Below, piece after piece: positions 6,991 through 8,080 of a stretch of 8,080 nt of DNA. The stretch is taken from positions 1-8,080 of the forward strand of contig JAGOBT010000123.1 in assembly GCA_017999135.1 (NCBI GenBank). Reading direction: 5' to 3'. The notes beneath the pieces were generated by a model that was not told where the DNA came from, did no database searches, and was given only the letters and a program-made list of their open reading frames with translations. Every line of letters starts with the position of its first letter. The stretch's first letter is position 1. This stretch comes from Burkholderiaceae bacterium (GTDB lineage: Bacteria; Pseudomonadota; Gammaproteobacteria; Burkholderiales; Burkholderiaceae_C). The position numbers and the translations under genes were made by a program.

Positions 6991-7698
6991 GTGCACACCG
7001 GCGGCATCCGCATCGAGGGCCTGCGCAAGCGCTACGGCAGCGGCGACACCGCCGTCGACGCGCTCAAGGGCGTGAACATGGAGGTCGCACCCGGCGAGGT
7101 GGTCGGCCTGATCGGTCCCTCGGGGTCGGGCAAGAGCACCTTGCTGAAATGCCTGGGTGCGGTGATCGATCCCAGCGCCGGCCGCATGACCCTGGGCGAC
7201 GAACGGATCTACGACGAGGGCTGGCAGGTCGGCGACCTGCGCGCACTGCGCCGCGACCGCATCGGCTTCGTGTTCCAGGCGCCCTACCTGATTCCCTTCC
7301 TCGACGTCACCGACAACGTGGCGCTGCTGCCCATGCTGGCCGGTGTGCCCAACGCGCAGGCACGCCAGCGTGCCGTCGAACTGCTCGGCGCGCTGGACGT
7401 GCAGCACCGCGCCGGCGCCATGCCCTCGCAGTTGTCGGGCGGCGAGCAGCAGCGGGTGGCCATCGCGCGCGGGCTGGTCAACCACCCGCCGGTGATCCTG
7501 GCCGACGAGCCCACGGCACCGCTGGACAGCGAGCGTGCGATGGCGGTGATCCGCATCCTCAACGACATGGCGCAGCGCTACCGCACGGCGGTCATCGTCG
7601 TCACCCACGACGAGAAGATCATCCCGACCTTCAAGCGGATCTATCACATCCGTGACGGCGTCACCCACGAGGAGGCCGGCGAGGGGCGCGCGGCCTGA
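6991..7698 (+). CDS. ABC exporter ATP-binding protein (LolD/MacB/DevA type)
   Basis: This is a 235-residue cytoplasmic ATPase that would power the adjacent permease. All nucleotide-binding motifs are present: Walker A GPSGSGKST (42-50), Q-loop Gln96 in FVFQAPYLIPFLDV, signature LSGGEQQR (148-155), Walker B VILADEP with the catalytic Glu173, D-loop APLDS, and the switch His206 in VVTHD. Length and sequence fit the LolD/MacB/DevA clade that pairs with FtsX-type permeases. Because an HlyD-type adaptor is encoded in the same operon, a tripartite exporter is favoured over LolCDE lipoprotein sorting. It begins with GTG, one base after the permease stop, and is the last gene of the operon. Its stop lies 7 bp from the stop of the convergent narL gene. 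Confidence 0.93.
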   Translation: MHTGGIRIEGLRKRYGSGDTAVDALKGVNMEVAPGEVVGLIGPSGSGKSTLLKCLGAVIDPSAGRMTLGDERIYDEGWQVGDLRALRRDRIGFVFQAPYLIPFLDVTDNVALLPMLAGVPNAQARQRAVELLGALDVQHRAGAMPSQLSGGEQQRVAIARGLVNHPPVILADEPTAPLDSERAMAVIRILNDMAQRYRTAVIVVTHDEKIIPTFKRIYHIRDGVTHEEAGEGRAA

Positions 7699-7707
7699 TG
7701 CGCCCCT
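7682..7707. terminator. Hairpin shared by the convergent ATPase and narL gene ends
   Basis: A perfect 8-bp inverted repeat (AGGGGCGC at 7682-7689, GCGCCCCT at 7700-7707) with a 10-nt loop spans the ATPase stop codon and reaches into the narL stop codon. It is symmetric and could act on both transcripts. Neither side has a T run, so it is not a canonical intrinsic terminator. It may assist Rho-dependent termination or protect the 3' ends. Confidence 0.45.
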
Positions 7708-8080
7708 AATTGCTGCCGCTGCCGCTGCCGCGCTGCTGCGTGACCAGCACCGCGGCCTGCACGCGCGAATCAAGGTTCAGCTTGCGCAGCAGGTGCTGCA
7801 CATGGATCTTCACCGTGGTCTCGGCGATGCCGAGCTCGCGGGCGATCTGCTTGTTCGAATCGCCACGGGCGATGAAGTCGAGGATCTCGCGCTCGCGCGG
7901 CGACAGGCTGGCGAAGGGATCGGGCGGCGGTGGCGCCGCCACCTCGGCCTCCTGGCGGAAGGCGCTGGCCAGCTTGCCGGCCATCTCGGCGCTGAAGCTC
8001 GAGACGCCGCGCATGGCGCGCTCGATGGCCTGGGTCAGCTCCAGGTTGTCGGCGGTCTTGAGCAGGTAGCCGCAGGCGCC
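7706..8080 (-). CDS. narL: NarL-type two-component response regulator, partial (N-terminus beyond right edge)
   Basis: The last 124 residues of a NarL/FixJ-family response regulator are visible. The segment GACGYLLKTADNLEL contains the conserved receiver lysine just before the last helix of the phospho-acceptor domain. A linker with PPPPDP leads to a LuxR-type DNA-binding domain, LSPREREILDFIARGDSNKQIARELGI, with the recognition helix AETTVKIHVQHLLRKLNL and the NarL-like RVQAAVLVTQQR end. The phosphorylated aspartate lies outside the window. Residues around the recognition helix resemble those of E. coli NarL, which activates nitrate-respiration genes in response to nitrate through the sensor NarX. 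The nearby narK genes support this assignment over other LuxR-type regulators. The protein ends in an unusual GSGSGSN tail. The narX sensor gene is probably upstream, beyond the right edge. Confidence 0.85.
   Translation of the reverse strand, partial: GACGYLLKTADNLELTQAIERAMRGVSSFSAEMAGKLASAFRQEAEVAAPPPPDPFASLSPREREILDFIARGDSNKQIARELGIAETTVKIHVQHLLRKLNLDSRVQAAVLVTQQRGSGSGSN

Noticed and set aside
5268..7028. 586-codon open frame on the minus strand
   Set aside because: It is antisense to the adaptor and permease genes, both of which have full family structure. Its translation is low in hydrophobic residues and shows no motif.

Overview
The window is very GC-rich and densely coding. Its gene set (tandem NarK transporters beside a NarL-type regulator) fits a denitrifying or nitrate-respiring betaproteobacterium, most likely in the Burkholderiales. 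That placement is inferred from composition and gene content, not from a marker gene.

Left half, minus strand (about 1-3794): three consecutive genes for nitrate/nitrite porters of the major facilitator superfamily. In transcription order they are a NarK1-type protein (2529-3794, complete), a NarK2-type protein (875-2509, complete, 19 bp downstream) and a third NarK2-like protein cut by the left edge (1-730). A 144-bp gap with a strong GC-rich hairpin separates the second and third. In related bacteria narK1-narK2 is followed by narGHJI, so the nitrate reductase genes may lie beyond the left edge; this cannot be seen here.

Middle and right, plus strand (4031-7698): a tightly packed four-gene operon for a TetR-family regulator, an HlyD-type periplasmic adaptor, a MacB/FtsX-type (DevC-like) permease and a LolD/DevA-type ATPase. 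The first two junctions are 4-bp overlaps (ATGA, GTGA) and the last is a 1-bp gap with a strong Shine-Dalgarno. Together they would form a tripartite-type ABC exporter under local TetR control. The substrate is not visible.

Right edge, minus strand (7706-8080): the C-terminal part of a NarL-type response regulator, converging on the ATPase gene with 7 bp between stop codons. A narX sensor gene would be expected beyond the right edge.

The most notable point is the layout. The nar genes all read leftward (narL, then narK1-narK2-narK), and the oppositely oriented TetR/ABC-exporter cassette sits between narL and narK1. The only sizeable intergenic region (3795-4030) is shared by narK1 and the TetR operon. 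Next to the tetR start it holds a short AT-rich block with an inverted repeat and a sequence resembling a NarL 7-2-7 site. This raises, but does not prove, the possibility that the exporter is tied to nitrate respiration.
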